Source: Cymbidium sinense (lineage: Eukaryota > Streptophyta > Magnoliopsida > Asparagales > Orchidaceae). From it: a stretch of DNA of 64,000 nt. Within the stretch, counting starts at the first letter, position 1, and each line of letters opens with the position of its first letter. The DNA lies in NCBI GenBank assembly GCA_021442155.1, contig CM038214.1, positions 136,252,040-136,316,039 on the forward strand, written 5' to 3'. A program made the position numbers and the translations under genes. Positions 48,401 to 60,574 of this stretch are shown one piece after another. Below the pieces are notes generated by a model that ran no database searches, was not told where the DNA came from, and saw only the letters and a program-made list of their open reading frames with translations.

Positions 48401-51400
48401 CAAAATCACAAATACAATTAAAATGATCAAGTTGATATAGACTTAATCCTCAATGTCCTTAATTGAGTTGACAAGATCTTATATATGATCAATCTCTTAA
48501 GGAATTTAAATTACACAAATCATATACTCAATCATCTATCAGTAAATAAGTAGAGTTGACAAAATCAACTCCAGTGATGACTGAGTTGATTGTGAATTTA
48601 AATCGGAGGTTAACCTCAAATAAAATTCTCAAATTAAAGTGTGAACAATCAAATAGTTCGCACCCCGATGATAGTTGCATTAATTGTGAATATCAACCGT
48701 AGGGATTATTCTAAATATAAATTTTTTAAATTAAAGTGTGAACACTTAAATAGTTCACACCCCAATGATGACTGTGTCAATTGAAGAATATCAATTAAAT
48801 GGGTCATCATTATCAAGTATTTAAATATTAATGTTCAATCATCTCAAATTCAAAATTCTCAAAATACAAATCTAGATCCATTCTTTGTTATTAGATTAAT
48901 AGAGTTAACAAGATCTAGAACGATAAACTGAATGATTAAGCATGTTCAAATATCCCAATAATGATCGTGTTAATTATAAATTTCAACCGAAGGAGTTCAA
49001 TCTAAAAACAAAATTTTCAAATTAAAGTGTGAATGATTAAATAGTTCGCACCCCGGTGATGACTGTGTTGAATAGAGATTTTAATCGGAAGAGATATCAC
49101 CATAAAGTTATATTTAAAATTCAATGTTAAATCAATATAAATTTAAATTTCATGGAAATACAAAAAATATAAAAGCAACTAAATTTAAATGCTTAAATGA
49201 AATTAATCAATCAAAATAATTAAAGTAAATTCTACTCAATCCACCTTTCACAATCATTTGTTAGAGGAGATAAATTAGAAAAATTCTAGCTCACAAAAGA
49301 GTTAATGCTAAGTTAAGTATATTTCTATATTCACTCTCAAACAATCTCATGCCAGTAAAGATGTGACCCGTGTCCTCTATTTGTGTGATTTGACTAGTAG
49401 GCTACATGTATGATGCGGGTACAACCAGAGTCCTCTAACCGGGTGGTTTGTCGTCAAATAACCACACTATATTACAGTCATAATTGCAGCTCATATGTTA
49501 CCCAATTACTTTGTCCCTTAAGTTGAACTATATGGTGCACTTGATAGGGCACAAAGTATTTTATTAGCTAAGGTGGACTTAAAGTTATCGTCTTAGACAA
49601 ATCATCCCAAGTCTATAAAATCTCTTTGGACGACGCAACTCATGAGTGTTCCTTCAATTAGGTTGGGTCGATTGTCTCCTTTGACTAAGTAGACTAGATA
49701 CCACAACAGCCCGAGATGATGGAACCATGAGATTTTGTTCGGATGCATCATCATTCTCCCAACCATTCACTTTAAGTTAAAATGATGAATGTCATATGTT
49801 CAAAAATTTTAAACTCCATTTGCTATTACTATGCGCTAAGTAATTAGCAATCCAACGAAAAACCTTCATCGAAAGTTCTATCTAGGCATTGTGAAGGATA
49901 ATTAACTATAGGTGCTTGTGCCTATAAGAAACTTGAAATCATATCTAAAGTCCTTAACAAAATGAGAGCGAAATCTCTAGATAGTGTCTTATCTACTGTT
50001 TCATCTGTCTTCTGATAATTTGACCGACATTAATCTAAACTCTCTTAATCGAGGTCGGTGGTGAAATTTCGAAGCTCACATTGTTATGTAATTTGTGAAA
50101 GTGAAACATATAAAATATTTGGAAGATTTACATACATATCACACAATTCTTATGCAATTACATATCTAACACTTTCTTATGCTTAAAAATAATGATATTT
50201 TTGATGTGATATTGAAGATTGGGGTATTATATATATAAAAATTGAAGTTTATGTATTAGACATGAAAATACATATGAATTGTGTGGTATGTATGTAAATC
50301 CCCCAAAATATTTTTAGTTTAACCATCTAGATTCCCTATTTCCTAAAACAAATGTGCATGTTTCCAAAATTCTAAAACATCTTTAGAGGTTCTTAATTAT
50401 TTTGAAAAAAAAAATTCAGTAAATAAATTCAATACAGCTATTAAACAGCGTAACTAAATAGTATAAATAAATAGCTTACTGCTAATTTATTCTTAAATGC
50501 TATTCAATAATACTGTAAGTGTGTGTATAAAAGAGAATTTTTCAATTATGAAATATAGTGAAAAATTCATAAATTTTAATTTTATAATATCATTAGGTAC
50601 ATATTCACAAAATAAGTCAATTTCTGCCCACAATAACTCGGGTACAACTTAACAATTCTTAAACAGAACCAATGGAATCCTTGTCTACTTACTGCAAGAA
50701 AAGACGTATCATTCCAAACAGCTCTCTCCAACGACCTCTTTGCCTTATTTCCCACAAAAATTGGAGATGTTGGGATGGCCTCAATCAAATTTTCATCAAG
50801 AAGTACTTTGTTATTACCATTTGCATCAGGATTATATCTTGATCTTGAAGATCCCTTAAGGTCATATAGCCTTGTAACAGTTCGTCCAAATAAAAGATTT
50901 TCCATAACAAGTACGTCCATTTTCATCTCTTTGCCGCCCTTCAAGTGCTTAGTTGCCACCTGAAGAAAAAAAGCAAATCATCATGATTTCAATAAGGAAA
51001 AAAAAAAATGGATCAAGTGATTAACTGTAGAGGATACCCCATAGGTAAAGCTAGTAAATAACAAATGACGTTCAGTTATTTCATCTGCTTAAAAGACAAA
51101 GTTCGAAAGTATTTGAAACTACTGAAAGATAAACTGAGGGGGTGTTTGTGCACATAGGATTTAACATAAATAGAATTTAGTAAATCCTGTGAAAATTAAA
51201 TCCAGAAAATTATTTGATATACTAATAGTTAAATCCAATTAAATATGTGCTACTATTTGATTACTTATATCAGGATTTAAGTTAGTTATTTCATTTAATA
51301 TTTAAATAATGAATATTTAGAGGTTATTTTTGTTGTATTTTTTATCACAAAATAAAATTAAAAAAAGACATTAAACAAATAAGTCAAGAAGACTTAAGCC

Positions 51401-54400
51401 AAATAATTAAGAATACAATAGTAATGGAGATGACAATATTCAAATTACATACAAGTTGAAACTATAATAAATAATATCTAATAGATATTCGAATGAAAGT
51501 TACAAAAACACAACAAAAAATAGTAAATGATAGTGATTAATATAGCCTCCTCAAATATCATTTAAATAACTAATGAAATACATAATTCGTCTGTGCATTG
51601 AGACTATAATTGAGGATATCTAATAAATAAATTAAATAATAATTTCTATTTAATTTATTTACATAAAAATAATATAGTTATAATTAAATTAATTAAGATA
51701 CAATTATCATAACATAATATATCAATTAATTATAAATATATTAATTAATCATAAAGTATTAAGCTTATATCAATCACATCTAATTCTATTTAATTATAAT
51801 TAATCTAAGATGATATATTAATTAATCATTACCTAAATAATTTAAAATTAAATTAAAAATAATAAACAGGAAAAGGAAAGGAATTGCTGGGATTTTGGTA
51901 TTCGAAACCCTCATCTTTGTATCCCTTCCACTTTGCTACTGCCTGAAAAAGAGAAGGGAGACGTCATGAAGGTAATCCTCGTCTTTCCACTTACCCTCCA
52001 CACGCTTCTGCTTCTCTAAATCTTGTAAATCTACCTACCAATAGAATTTAATAAATCCAGATTTAAGTTGTGAAAGCGGCTTTAACAGGGTTACAGAAGC
52101 AACGGATTTAACTTATCCAAAAATATCGTTTGGATGGATTTAAGTTAAATTCGGCTCAAATCCTGCAACCAAACAGCCCCTAACTCTTTCTTCAATAACA
52201 GGATTATAAGTGGAAACTCTCAACTATTTATATACTTCTTATCAGCCCTGAACAAATAACTCCCATACAATGCTTACATTTTCTTTAAGCTCCACAAATC
52301 TATGCAGAGTCTGTATTTGTTCTACATGCCCAATTGCCCATCAGCAATATTTGTTCTCAACGTCTTCTACATTGGAAGGCTAAATTAACTTTCCAAACTT
52401 TAGTAAACCTTCATCTTGGTACTTACAAAAAAGATTTTACGCATAAGCAGAAAAAGATGTAGAAGTAGTAAATATTAAAATTGCTGCAAAGACAATCAAG
52501 AAAAAATTTCTTAAGATGTGCTTAAAAGCACTAGGATGCCAGCAAGACAAACTCCAAGCCAAGAAAACTCATAGGTCCATCCCTAATCACTCAAATATTC
52601 CAGAATGCAAATTAAAAAGGTGAATTACTTGGCTTTTTTTTTTTTTTTACCGGACAGAACCAGCTTGCACGTAAAGAGAATGGATAACAAAGCAATAAAG
52701 AGTTTACAAAAAAATAACAAATTTAAGCAAATACAAAAGAAGAATTGTAGCTAAAAAGGAAATATTTATGAAAAGAAGAAAACAAAAAGTACCTGATAGA
52801 TACCAAGGATCTTTGCAAGGCATGTAGGACTTCCAGTGGCAATAGATTCTGAGAGATACCTGAAGTACTCTGGAGCAAACTTAATAAAAGATTCAATTTC
52901 TGTTTTTGTAACTTGTTTTATGATAAACCTATCATCTAGGGATTTTGCAAAGAATACATTACTTTTGCCTCCCTGGGGGCCCCATTTCCTGCAACGACTG
53001 AGAGATCGTATAAAATCAAGCTCGGATGGACAGCATGTTCTCCTCAAAGCATCAAAATGCTTAGCATAATAGCAAATCACCGTATATTTGATTTTTACCA
53101 TAGGGCCATCAACTTCAAAAGAGATTCTAGCATGCATTGTTTTGGTATGCAAAACTGGATCCATAGAGCTTCTGATTGCAGACGATGACAACATGCTCTC
53201 TTCAGTTGAACCAAAGCTTTTAAAGGATTCAAAGGAGAGTTCATCAATTGACTGAGCAAACTGAAGATTGTCTGGACCACTTAATGTGGATTGAAGCGAA
53301 GAGTCAAAAAAACCTCTGGTTCTCTCCAGATCATCTGACATCTGAAAATAATAGTCAGGTGAGACAAGCGCATAAGAAATAACACTTGTCGGCTCATCAT
53401 CATAAACTGGGATCACTATTTCATTTTCTCCAATTGGAAGAAGCAACCTTTCCCTGCCCTGACGCTCCAACTCCCGGAACAAGGAAACATAGACCGGATT
53501 GTACTCATTGAGAGACTCAAATCTAGGAGTATTGGCTAACCTCTTGTTGAAAGAATGATAGAAACTGAGAAACGACAGTTCAATCAAACATGAGAACTCT
53601 TCTGTGCTATTCCTCAACTTGCCAGGTAATACAGAAGCCAAAGACTCTGTAACATCAGATACACCTTTCTCTTCTATATCCTCAGAAACAACCACAGATG
53701 CTGGATCTACCGAAGCAGATGAGTCCAGCGTGCTTAAATCTGTAAATGCAAGTCCCTTTTCACCTGTCCATTTTGCATCAAATGTATCAGAAATATTTGC
53801 CAATATTGGAAACTGCCCATCAGAGAAGACTCTACGATCACTAAGACCAGATTCCAAAGGATATAATTGAGCGCCGTAACTGGTACTAGTAGAAAGACTG
53901 GTATTATTTTGTTTTGATTCAATGGCGTCTGCTTCAGTATTGAATTTTTGCTGATATAGATTCCAACTGTTTGGCTGGGAAAATGGTTCTTCTATATTGC
54001 TAACTGCAAGATTTCCATCCTTGATGGTTGCATCAACAGCGTTGGTACTGGAAAAGCTGCCCTGCACTTCAGAAGCTACATTTGAATCTTCTAGTTTCCC
54101 AGTTTGGGAGATTTTTTCAATATCAGTAATTAAGAAACCACTTAGAAACTCATGGGGATGATACTCTAATCCAGTAGCAAATATCAAACGTTGATCCCAA
54201 AGATATGACTGGAAGACCAACTGCCTCTTTAACTTGTTTATCTCAAGAATATCAACGACAGGTTCCCCCTTTTTCACCTCCTTTTTAAGCACTTTATTTA
54301 AATATTCCTGAAAAAATTGAAGTGTAACAACAAAATTGCTAATAAAGATACAAGCAACTAAATCCTGAAATGGTTAAACAAAAGACTGTCATCTTACCTC

Positions 54401-57400
54401 AAACTCTTCCTTCTCCTTCAGATGCATTTCTTCAAGTTTGTGAATGATATGGTTGAAATCTGGGTTTTTTGTTTTAACCTCACAGTAGGGTTTTTTAGCT
54501 GCAATCCGTCTAAGTGAGATTAATACATCAGCAAACAGCACTTCCTTCCTCTCATCAACCTGGAATGGTGCAACAATATATCAGGCATAATGAATTTAAG
54601 TATTATAAAATGGCTTCTATAAAACATAAAAGTCCTCTCTTTTTTTCCCCAAAAGATACCAGACCTCATTAGCTTCTTTTCGTATCCAATCCTGATATCT
54701 GGGGTTGAAGTCAAGTTTATAAGGCGGCAGATAAACAGAGTGCATATTGATAGACCCATATTGAAAGCAAGCAACCATTTTTCCAAACCTGATTAAAATT
54801 GCACTGCTAGTCAACGAGATAGATCAAGGTGGTAGTACAAAAGGATATATAAGCAAAGAGAGAAGTTGATACCCATAAAACCGAAGACAGTCCCTATGAA
54901 GAGAATGGCCACAGCTAGCAACCCTGTTAGCAGCAGCATGATTTGAAAAGCTAAGCTCCAGAAATTTACCAAAAGATAAACCCCAAGCAGCATCGGACAT
55001 CACAATTCTTCTGGTTGCTGGCGGGAAACCATTAACCCGAGGACAACGTAGGCACCTATGCCACATCCATATCTTTCCATCCCGTTCTCCATGCAAATGA
55101 AACTCCGGTAGTTTTTTAACTGATATTGTCAGACTGCCTTGTTGATGAGTGTAGGAATGAATGTGAGCTTCTGAGGGCATGTCACAAGAAGAACACCGAT
55201 AACTCTGGCATAAATGGGAGGTTTAATCAGTAGTGAGAGAACAAGAAACCTGTCTAAATTACAATTAAATATAAAAATAAAGATGAACCTGGTCGAATAG
55301 ATGGTCCCTCAAAAACCTTCCAAGAGGCTTATCAAAACTACCATAGTATTTTATGCGAAAGAGATGAGAACGTTCACAAACAGTGCCTTTCCACACACAA
55401 CGACTTGATAGAGAAACTAAAATGCTTTGATGATCTGAAGGAGACGTTGAAATTTCCTCCAGCATCTGTGTGCTTTTCTGTACTTGACCTTGATACAAAT
55501 TCACAACATCGGATAGGCTAACTTGGTCCTCTTTCTTTAAATCATCTTCCAGGACAACTGGTTCAGAAATTGTATATCCTTGAACATCATTTGATATTGT
55601 TTCAACAATGGGAGATTCCACAAAACATGTTTTATCCTTCTCCCTTGGAAACTGCCTTGGAACATTATTTGAAAAGGTACTAATGCAATCTTTCACCATC
55701 AAAGAAACTCTACTCTGTGGTTCCACAGCATGCATGACCTGGCCGAAATTCCACACATGCATTTCTTCATTATTACCTGGTTGAATAGAAAAACTATAGG
55801 CAGCCTCCGCCATTTGGGAACTAAGACTACTAGATTGAAGTGCTGATGCGTGCAATTCCCCTTCCTCAAGCAAAGTTGTTTTGGAGGAGGTATCTTGCAC
55901 ATTGTTGGAGGTTACACCATTACTAGGCACAGTTGCGTCAGAAGTACCACTTGCAAAACCAGGTATGGTGGATATGGATCTGTTGATACCAGATGGTTTA
56001 TCAGGCAGTGCTACAGTTATCGGAGACTTCAAAGGAAGTTCCGGTAGAGAGGCCCCTTCATCAGCTAGGAAAGATGTTTCTAAAGCAAGGTGGTAGGCTG
56101 CAAAAATACCATATTGAACCACATGTTTCACCCTCTTCAGCTCATCACCATTTGCACCCTTGAGAAGAATCTAGAAAAAAATAAGAAAGCTGCATGAGAT
56201 TTTCCTGCATTTTCACTCTTCTCACATACTTGACTAGGACTCAACAATCTCAAAGTTAAACTGAAGGAGTCATACTAAATAATCTCCAATAAGAGGTAAA
56301 AATAATGGGACCACAACTTGTGAGTTGCAAACACACTAACTAGAATACAATTTAAGATGACAAATAAAATAAATAAGAAAAAACTAGATGAAATATATGA
56401 ACTCAAAATAAAAGTTACAATATGTATGCCAATGAAAGAGTTCATAATGCTGGAGGGGAGTGGAAATCAGAAGATCAGAGCTATTCATTCTCCTCCTAGC
56501 ATTATGAACTTTTCATTGACACACATATTGTAACTTTTTCTTTTGAGTTCATATTTTTCATCTAGTTTTTTTCAAGCAAATTTACCAGTAATATGCAAGG
56601 AAAAGAATATCTGAAGAGTGAATTTGGCTTACAGTACAGCCCAGAGGCCTAGGGCATTCTTCAAAGAACATCAGAGTCTTCACCAACTTCTTCCCTCCCT
56701 GACCAGCACTGCCATGTTCCTCAAAGAATCTCTCTACACGAAATAGATCACAGTGTCCCAGCCTTGGAGATGATAAATGGTCAATAGAAGGGACTATTTG
56801 AGCACCAGTGCAGCGAGATATACGCTCTAGCAGTGGCTTTTTTATATTCAAAACAAGTGAAATATCTTTTGCAAGAAGATAATCTTGAGCAAAACGTGAC
56901 ACTGACTTCTCCACCAAAAGTACATGGGGGTCGTTAGAACTAATTCTTGCAACTGCCATCTTCAAGTGGTCCATTTCCTACAATCATCATTTCATGAAAA
57001 TAAATAAAGGCTGTTTGCAATATTTATGGAAACAAGTAGAAAGCATTAACAAACCTGCTGAAGTAAAGTGTCAAAACTTGATAAACAATTCATTACTCGT
57101 TGGTATTCAAGAGCACCTCCAACAATTAGAATATTTGGCTTTTCAATATTTGATATCATACGACGGTGTGCAACATTCTTCTTGCAAACAACTCCTCTTA
57201 CCACAACACTGAATAAAAAAAAAGACCATAAACTTCAGGAGCAATCTCATGCTGTGCAGCAACACCAAAAGAGCTACCAATTTCAGGGGAAAGTGGATCC
57301 AACCAGAACAATTCAAAACAAAGCCCCCATTTCATTAAACAATGTAATTCCACACCACCATATTTAAGATTGTATTAATTTTGATAAAGTTCAAAAACAA

Positions 57401-59547
57401 TCAAGCTTGGCAGAACACAAATCAATGGACTTCAATAAGTATAAAATATATGAATCAGGCAACTCTTAAAAAGACTAGAACAAGCATTACCTCTGACTGG
57501 GATGTCCACAAGCAATGCACTTAACTTTAACATACCCACCAGGATCCATTCCTCCTCCTTTGCTGGTGTCTGGCTTGAGAAGTGTTGCTGCTTCCCATGA
57601 CAATGATGTGATAATCTCCGACCAGCTTTCCTTGTCACCTTCTTCACCAATCGGAAGATTTTCAACCTGTAGAAGTTCGGCAATTAATGCTCTAAAATGT
57701 CCGTCAACAATATTTTTCATTGATTTCCTGTTCTCATCAGCTGATCCACTGCTAAAGCTCTTCGACATATGTTGGCATTCCCATTCTCCAGTGGCATCAT
57801 TATCTTCATCGTTATATACTGTCTCACTCTTATCTTCCTCAACTGCAGGTTCAGTAGGAAGCCAAAGCAGTTCATTGTTCTCAAAATCTACAAGTTCATC
57901 AGCACCTTCCATTGAATAAATGGATGAAGAAACACCGTACTCATCACTATGATCTGGTCCTGCTTCTACCATTTTATCAGAATAAGTAGAATCCAGTGAA
58001 TTTGTGCAATCAACCACTGGAAAGTACATATTTTCAGACGCTATATTTTCTTCAGCATGTAGCACATTACTTGTGTCATAGTCCTGATCAGTTTCATCAA
58101 AATCAACACGGCCATAGTAGTCATCAGAATGCTGGAAATGATGTGCTACAGAGTCAGAATGGCATACACCATATACATCGTCATCATCGTTGCTTCTGCA
58201 CTTGACACTTCATTAAGAATTATTAAAAAACATAAATAGACAGTTCATTTCCCAAAACAAATAAGAATATGTCAGAAAAAGCACGTCAAAGCTGAACAAG
58301 AAAGTTTTCTATGCTGATAATTCCTGAAAGTAGTCTAAAAACATGTCAATTATAAAAGAAGAAGATCAGTAGAGTCAAAATCAAAGATCACCTACTAGCA
58401 TATTTAAACACAAGTTTTCTATAATAAAAGACATGGATGAGAAATATTAAATGATATATATAGTGGGAACTAGGCGCCTCTTTTTTAACCAAATGTAGAT
58501 CCCTACTCTTTCTTAAATGTGAGTCTAAACCCATTTGCAAATGTAAACATTCTCAGTTAGATGATATGATCAAAATTCCCTTGACTTGACGAGCTATTCA
58601 TATGTACACAACTAGAATCTTGCATACATCTTTGACTTATACAAAGGTGAAAGTATAATAAATAAAATAAATAATTATGATGAAATGAACATGACAGGGA
58701 TAACAAGATAAACTGAACTGTTAGAGAATTTGGGCAATAATAATGTAGGCCAATCTATGCATGATCTGCTGCGCAACATAATTACATTTAAGAGGAAACA
58801 TTGATTATCCTTACTAAAATAGTTGACCTGTATACTTAAACAAAACATAACAAATGGTTTTAGCTCATAATTGAACATATAAAAATGTTTTTATCGCTGT
58901 GTATAGTTTCATGTCAAAAATTAACATACCTTTTTCATGCAGTAACTAAAGTTATCAGAACAAGTATTGCCTATGTCAGCAGCAGAATCCACATACCTTC
59001 CTAACATCAGAATGCCTTGCTTATTAGTACCAGGCTCGATGATCCCAGATTGAACTGAGCTAGAACCAGACCAAGGAACTCGTTGGTATGTTTCCGTTGA
59101 ATAAGACATGGAACAAACAGTCATGGTACTGCTCTTAAGCGTGCCACTGGATCTGGCACTAACAATACTTTGTGTGGAAGATGAATCATCCATGCCAGCA
59201 TTTGAGGTCAAGATTGCATTTGCTGCAGTAGCTACTTCCTGCTGCCACTGCAGGAAACAAAAGTTGCAGACCCGAACCCTGTCGCCCTCTGACTGTTTAT
59301 TCTTTTGATCCACTGAAGGTACAGGGATCGAATTAGCAGTGCACTTCCCACAGAAAACACGGCCACATAGCCGGCAATGATGCTTGCGAACAAACATAGT
59401 GAATTGTACGTCACAGTCATAGCAGACCCTGCAACTATTATCGGGCATCCAAAAGTCCCTGGACACATATGCAGGCTCAGAGTGCCGAGGGAACCAGGAC
59501 TTCACTAACTCTAATAATCCAGAGAACATGTTCTCTCTGTTTCCCAT
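36421..59547 (-). CDS. FAB1: FAB1/PIKfyve-type PtdIns3P 5-kinase, 11 exons, apparently intact
   Basis: Makes PtdIns(3,5)P2 from PtdIns3P on endosomes and vacuoles. Exons (minus): 59547-58930, 58200-57491, 57208-57055, 56977-56633, 56170-55289, 55204-54873, 54788-54665, 54559-54398, 54307-52793, 50959-50693, 36735-36421. All introns are GT-AG, phases agree, and the product is 1,807 residues, close to Arabidopsis FAB1A/B. FYVE zinc finger at about 33-100 with [16 protein letters not shown]; Cpn60/TCP1-like domain at about 425-690; conserved Cys region from about 905 (RCSSCDMP); PIPK lipid kinase domain at about 1490-1800 with [27 protein letters not shown] and [16 protein letters not shown] start at the ATG 59547; a TTG three codons upstream is in frame but unlikely. 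The last exon is separated by a 13,957-bp intron full of transposons. Confidence 0.95.
37036..37822 (+). repeat. Copia 5' LTR
   Basis: Aligns in order with 45034-45770: GATCTTGATTTTTT, CCAACTTAAAATTCATTCA, ATCATATCTAA(T/G)CACTA, CATTTGAACT, CTTACCCCTA(G/A). Starts TGTTC; the last conserved segment is ACTCnTTCCT. Confidence 0.6.
38134..38405. mobile_element. Tourist-like MITE inside the copia element
   Basis: Ends TGGTGCATTTGGGGTAG and, in reverse, GGATTTATTTGGGGTAG; flanked by TAA on both sides (38131-38133 and 38406-38408), the PIF/Harbinger target triplet. 272 bp, non-coding. Confidence 0.65.
39713..40520. mobile_element. hAT-like non-autonomous element, 808 bp, GAGGCG-rich ends
   Basis: Inverted ends CATTGTTTAAAAAGG and, in reverse, TATTGTTTAAAAAGA, flanked by an almost perfect 8-bp duplication (TTCTTAAT at 39705-39712, CTCTTAAT at 40521-40528). 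Behind the ends are inverted GAGGCG/CGCCTC motif clusters. It splits the copia pre-integrase region. No transposase frame. Confidence 0.75.
41638..42730 (+). repeat. Tandem duplication of a 0.5-0.6-kb hairpin-rich segment in C1
   Basis: Copy 1 starts at GTGTTGAAATATAATACTCACGCATC-like sequence near 41640, copy 2 at 42238. Shared landmarks in both: CGCATCTTTCGACG, GTATATAA, GCACCATACATA, GACATAAAG, TATAAAATTGTT and ACATGAAG. Each carries several short GCC-T(n)-GGC stem-loops of the kind CATGCC-TTTTTT-GGCATG (best at 42595-42612). Confidence 0.7.
43395..43850. mobile_element. hAT-like MITE inside C1
   Basis: Ends GTGTGTGCATTAGTCG and, in reverse, CAGGATGAGCATCCAG, with subterminal TCGATTT/AAATCGA and AACCAAAC motifs in both orientations. 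Absent from C2. Target duplication not resolved. Confidence 0.45.
45034..45770 (+). repeat. Copia 3' LTR
   Basis: Begins TGTTAAGCTTGG directly after the purine tract AAGTGAGAGAT and ends CTTTTCCTGACA. Diverged partner of 37036-37822. Confidence 0.6.
45771..47211. other. FAB1 intron spacer without recognised element
   Basis: AT-rich DNA. A 400-bp stretch (about 45825-46240) has loosely inverted ends (TTAGGTCCTTCAATTG on the left, CTTAGGTTTTCATTTC in reverse on the right) and may be an old MITE. No gene. Confidence 0.35.
47217..50080 (+). mobile_element. Solo LTR C2, about 2.9 kb, TSD TTGTT
   Basis: Starts TACTGACCTCC (TG changed to TA), ends GAAGCTCACA, with perfect flanking TTGTT (47212-47216 and 50081-50085). 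It is the second member of the family of C1, in the same orientation. Internally it has three direct copies of a block with AGTGTGAA(C/T)nnTnAAATAGTTC(A/G)CACCCC (about 48640, 48735 and 49025), so part of its length is old tandem duplication. Confidence 0.7.
48600..49110 (+). repeat. Three diverged direct repeats in C2
   Basis: TAGTTCGCACCCCGATGATAG, TAGTTCACACCCCAATGATGA and TAGTTCGCACCCCGGTGATGA-like blocks begin near 48654, 48752 and 49038, each followed by an AATTGTGAATnTCAACCG or similar sequence. Confidence 0.6.
50117..50305. mobile_element. MITE, TTTACATACATACCACACAATTC family (best copy)
   Basis: Inverted ends GATTTACATACATATCACAC and, in reverse, GATTTACATACATACCACAC, each continuing into AATTC(T/A)TATG. 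About 190 bp, non-coding, just inside the FAB1 intron next to exon 10. Confidence 0.75.
51138..52180. mobile_element. PIF/Harbinger-like element, about 1.04 kb, in FAB1 intron
   Basis: Ends GGGGGTGTTTGTGCACATAGG and, in reverse, GGGGCTGTTTGGTTGCAGG, flanked by TGA on the left and TAA on the right. Both ends carry GGATTT/AAATCC motifs. Near the right end (51880-52020) is a GC-richer patch that could be captured DNA. No transposase. Confidence 0.6.
56378..56572. repeat. Near-perfect fold-back (195 bp) in a FAB1 intron
   Basis: Two arms of about 83 bp (56378-56460 and 56490-56572) are inverted copies of each other with only a few mismatches and small bulges; the loop is about 29 bp. Arm landmarks: AACTAGATGAAA, ATGAACTCAAAA, AAGTTACAATATGT, GTTCATAATGCT. 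It lies in the intron between 56632 and 56171, so it is transcribed with FAB1. It is either a young fold-back MITE or an inverted-repeat small-RNA precursor. Confidence 0.85.
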
Positions 59548-60574
59548 CGAAGGCAAAGCCCCCTGGCCAGCTCATTCTGGTGAGCTCATTGGCAGATGGA
59601 AACGATAATGGTCACTTTCCTCTCTTCTCAAAACTCATCTCAATAAAATCAAGGACAACAAAACACAAATCCCAGACAAACCCTATTCTGAATTCCAAGA
59701 AAGACATGTCCAAATTAGCAACAAATTCACAAGCTTAGTTTCTTTGCTATATATGAATTAAAATGCTGATGCCCCCAAATACAGCTAAAGGTGCTCTCTA
59801 CTAGAGTCTTTTAAGCCCTCTTCAACTAGGATTTGGCTTAAATTTTGTCATTCGGCTTTCTGAGGTCAGATTAAATCCCTTTTTCCTCTTGTTTTGCCGC
59901 AAATCCCCAATTCCACGAATCATCGTAAATCACTAATGTGATAAATTGATTAATCATGAAAATAGCGGAAATTAACCGGATTAAAACCTCCACTTCGTCT
60001 TTCCTATGACCCACTCCTCACGGAAGCACCGAGCTCCGTGTAGCAACCCTTTTCACGGTATCGGGCTCCAAACCCTAGACAATTCAACTATCGATTGCGA
60101 TTCTTCAACAAAGAAAGAATCAAGCATATCATGGAATGTGGATCGAATCCTCCCATTATCTCGACGACTGGTTGCTTAACTCGTTCTCCTTCTCACGGGC
60201 AAAATTCGTTTTCCCCTTTCTGGAAGAACACAGTCTGTTCTTTCGCAATCGTCCCTGCACTTTCCGAATCTCAAACTGTTTTTGACGAGGTTTATCGATA
60301 TTGAAGAGTCGGTTTTGAAGCTATTAATAATAGAGGTTTAAGAATTTTCAATTTAATAATTAGAGTTCTTTTCATTAAAAAAATATTTTTCTGAAATTTG
60401 TCGGTGTCATAATAATTAAAAATATTATTAGCAGTTTGAATTTAGAATTCTTTTACATCAATTTTATATTTTTATACACAACTTTAATATAAAAAAAAAT
60501 CCAAAATGCAATTTTATTGTGATGTAATTTTCTTAATCTCATAATTATTTAAACAATAGATTTTAGTAATATTT
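59548..60574 (-). promoter_or_regulatory. FAB1 5' UTR and promoter region
   Basis: Upstream of the FAB1 ATG on the minus strand. No clear TATA box can be assigned. A further upstream intron in the 5' UTR is possible and cannot be excluded. The sequence stays gene-like in composition to about 60300 and then becomes AT-rich. Confidence 0.45.

Larger units (their letters stand above)
36736..50692 (-). other. FAB1 last intron, 13,957 bp, nested transposons
   Basis: The donor is GTAAGT after TTTCTTGCA (50693) and the acceptor TTGCAG before TCAATAGATGTG (36735); joining them reads [13 protein letters not shown] without a break. Contents, low to high coordinate: copia element 37036-45770 (with MITE 38134-38405, hAT-like 39713-40520 and solo LTR C1 40824-44836 inside it), spacer 45771-47211, solo LTR C2 47217-50080, MITE 50117-50305. 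This single intron is about 60% of the gene's length. Confidence 0.9.

Noticed and set aside
59548..59556. FAB1 start three codons upstream of the chosen ATG
   Set aside because: The upstream codon is TTG, not ATG; the ATG at 59547 gives the usual short N-terminus before the FYVE finger.
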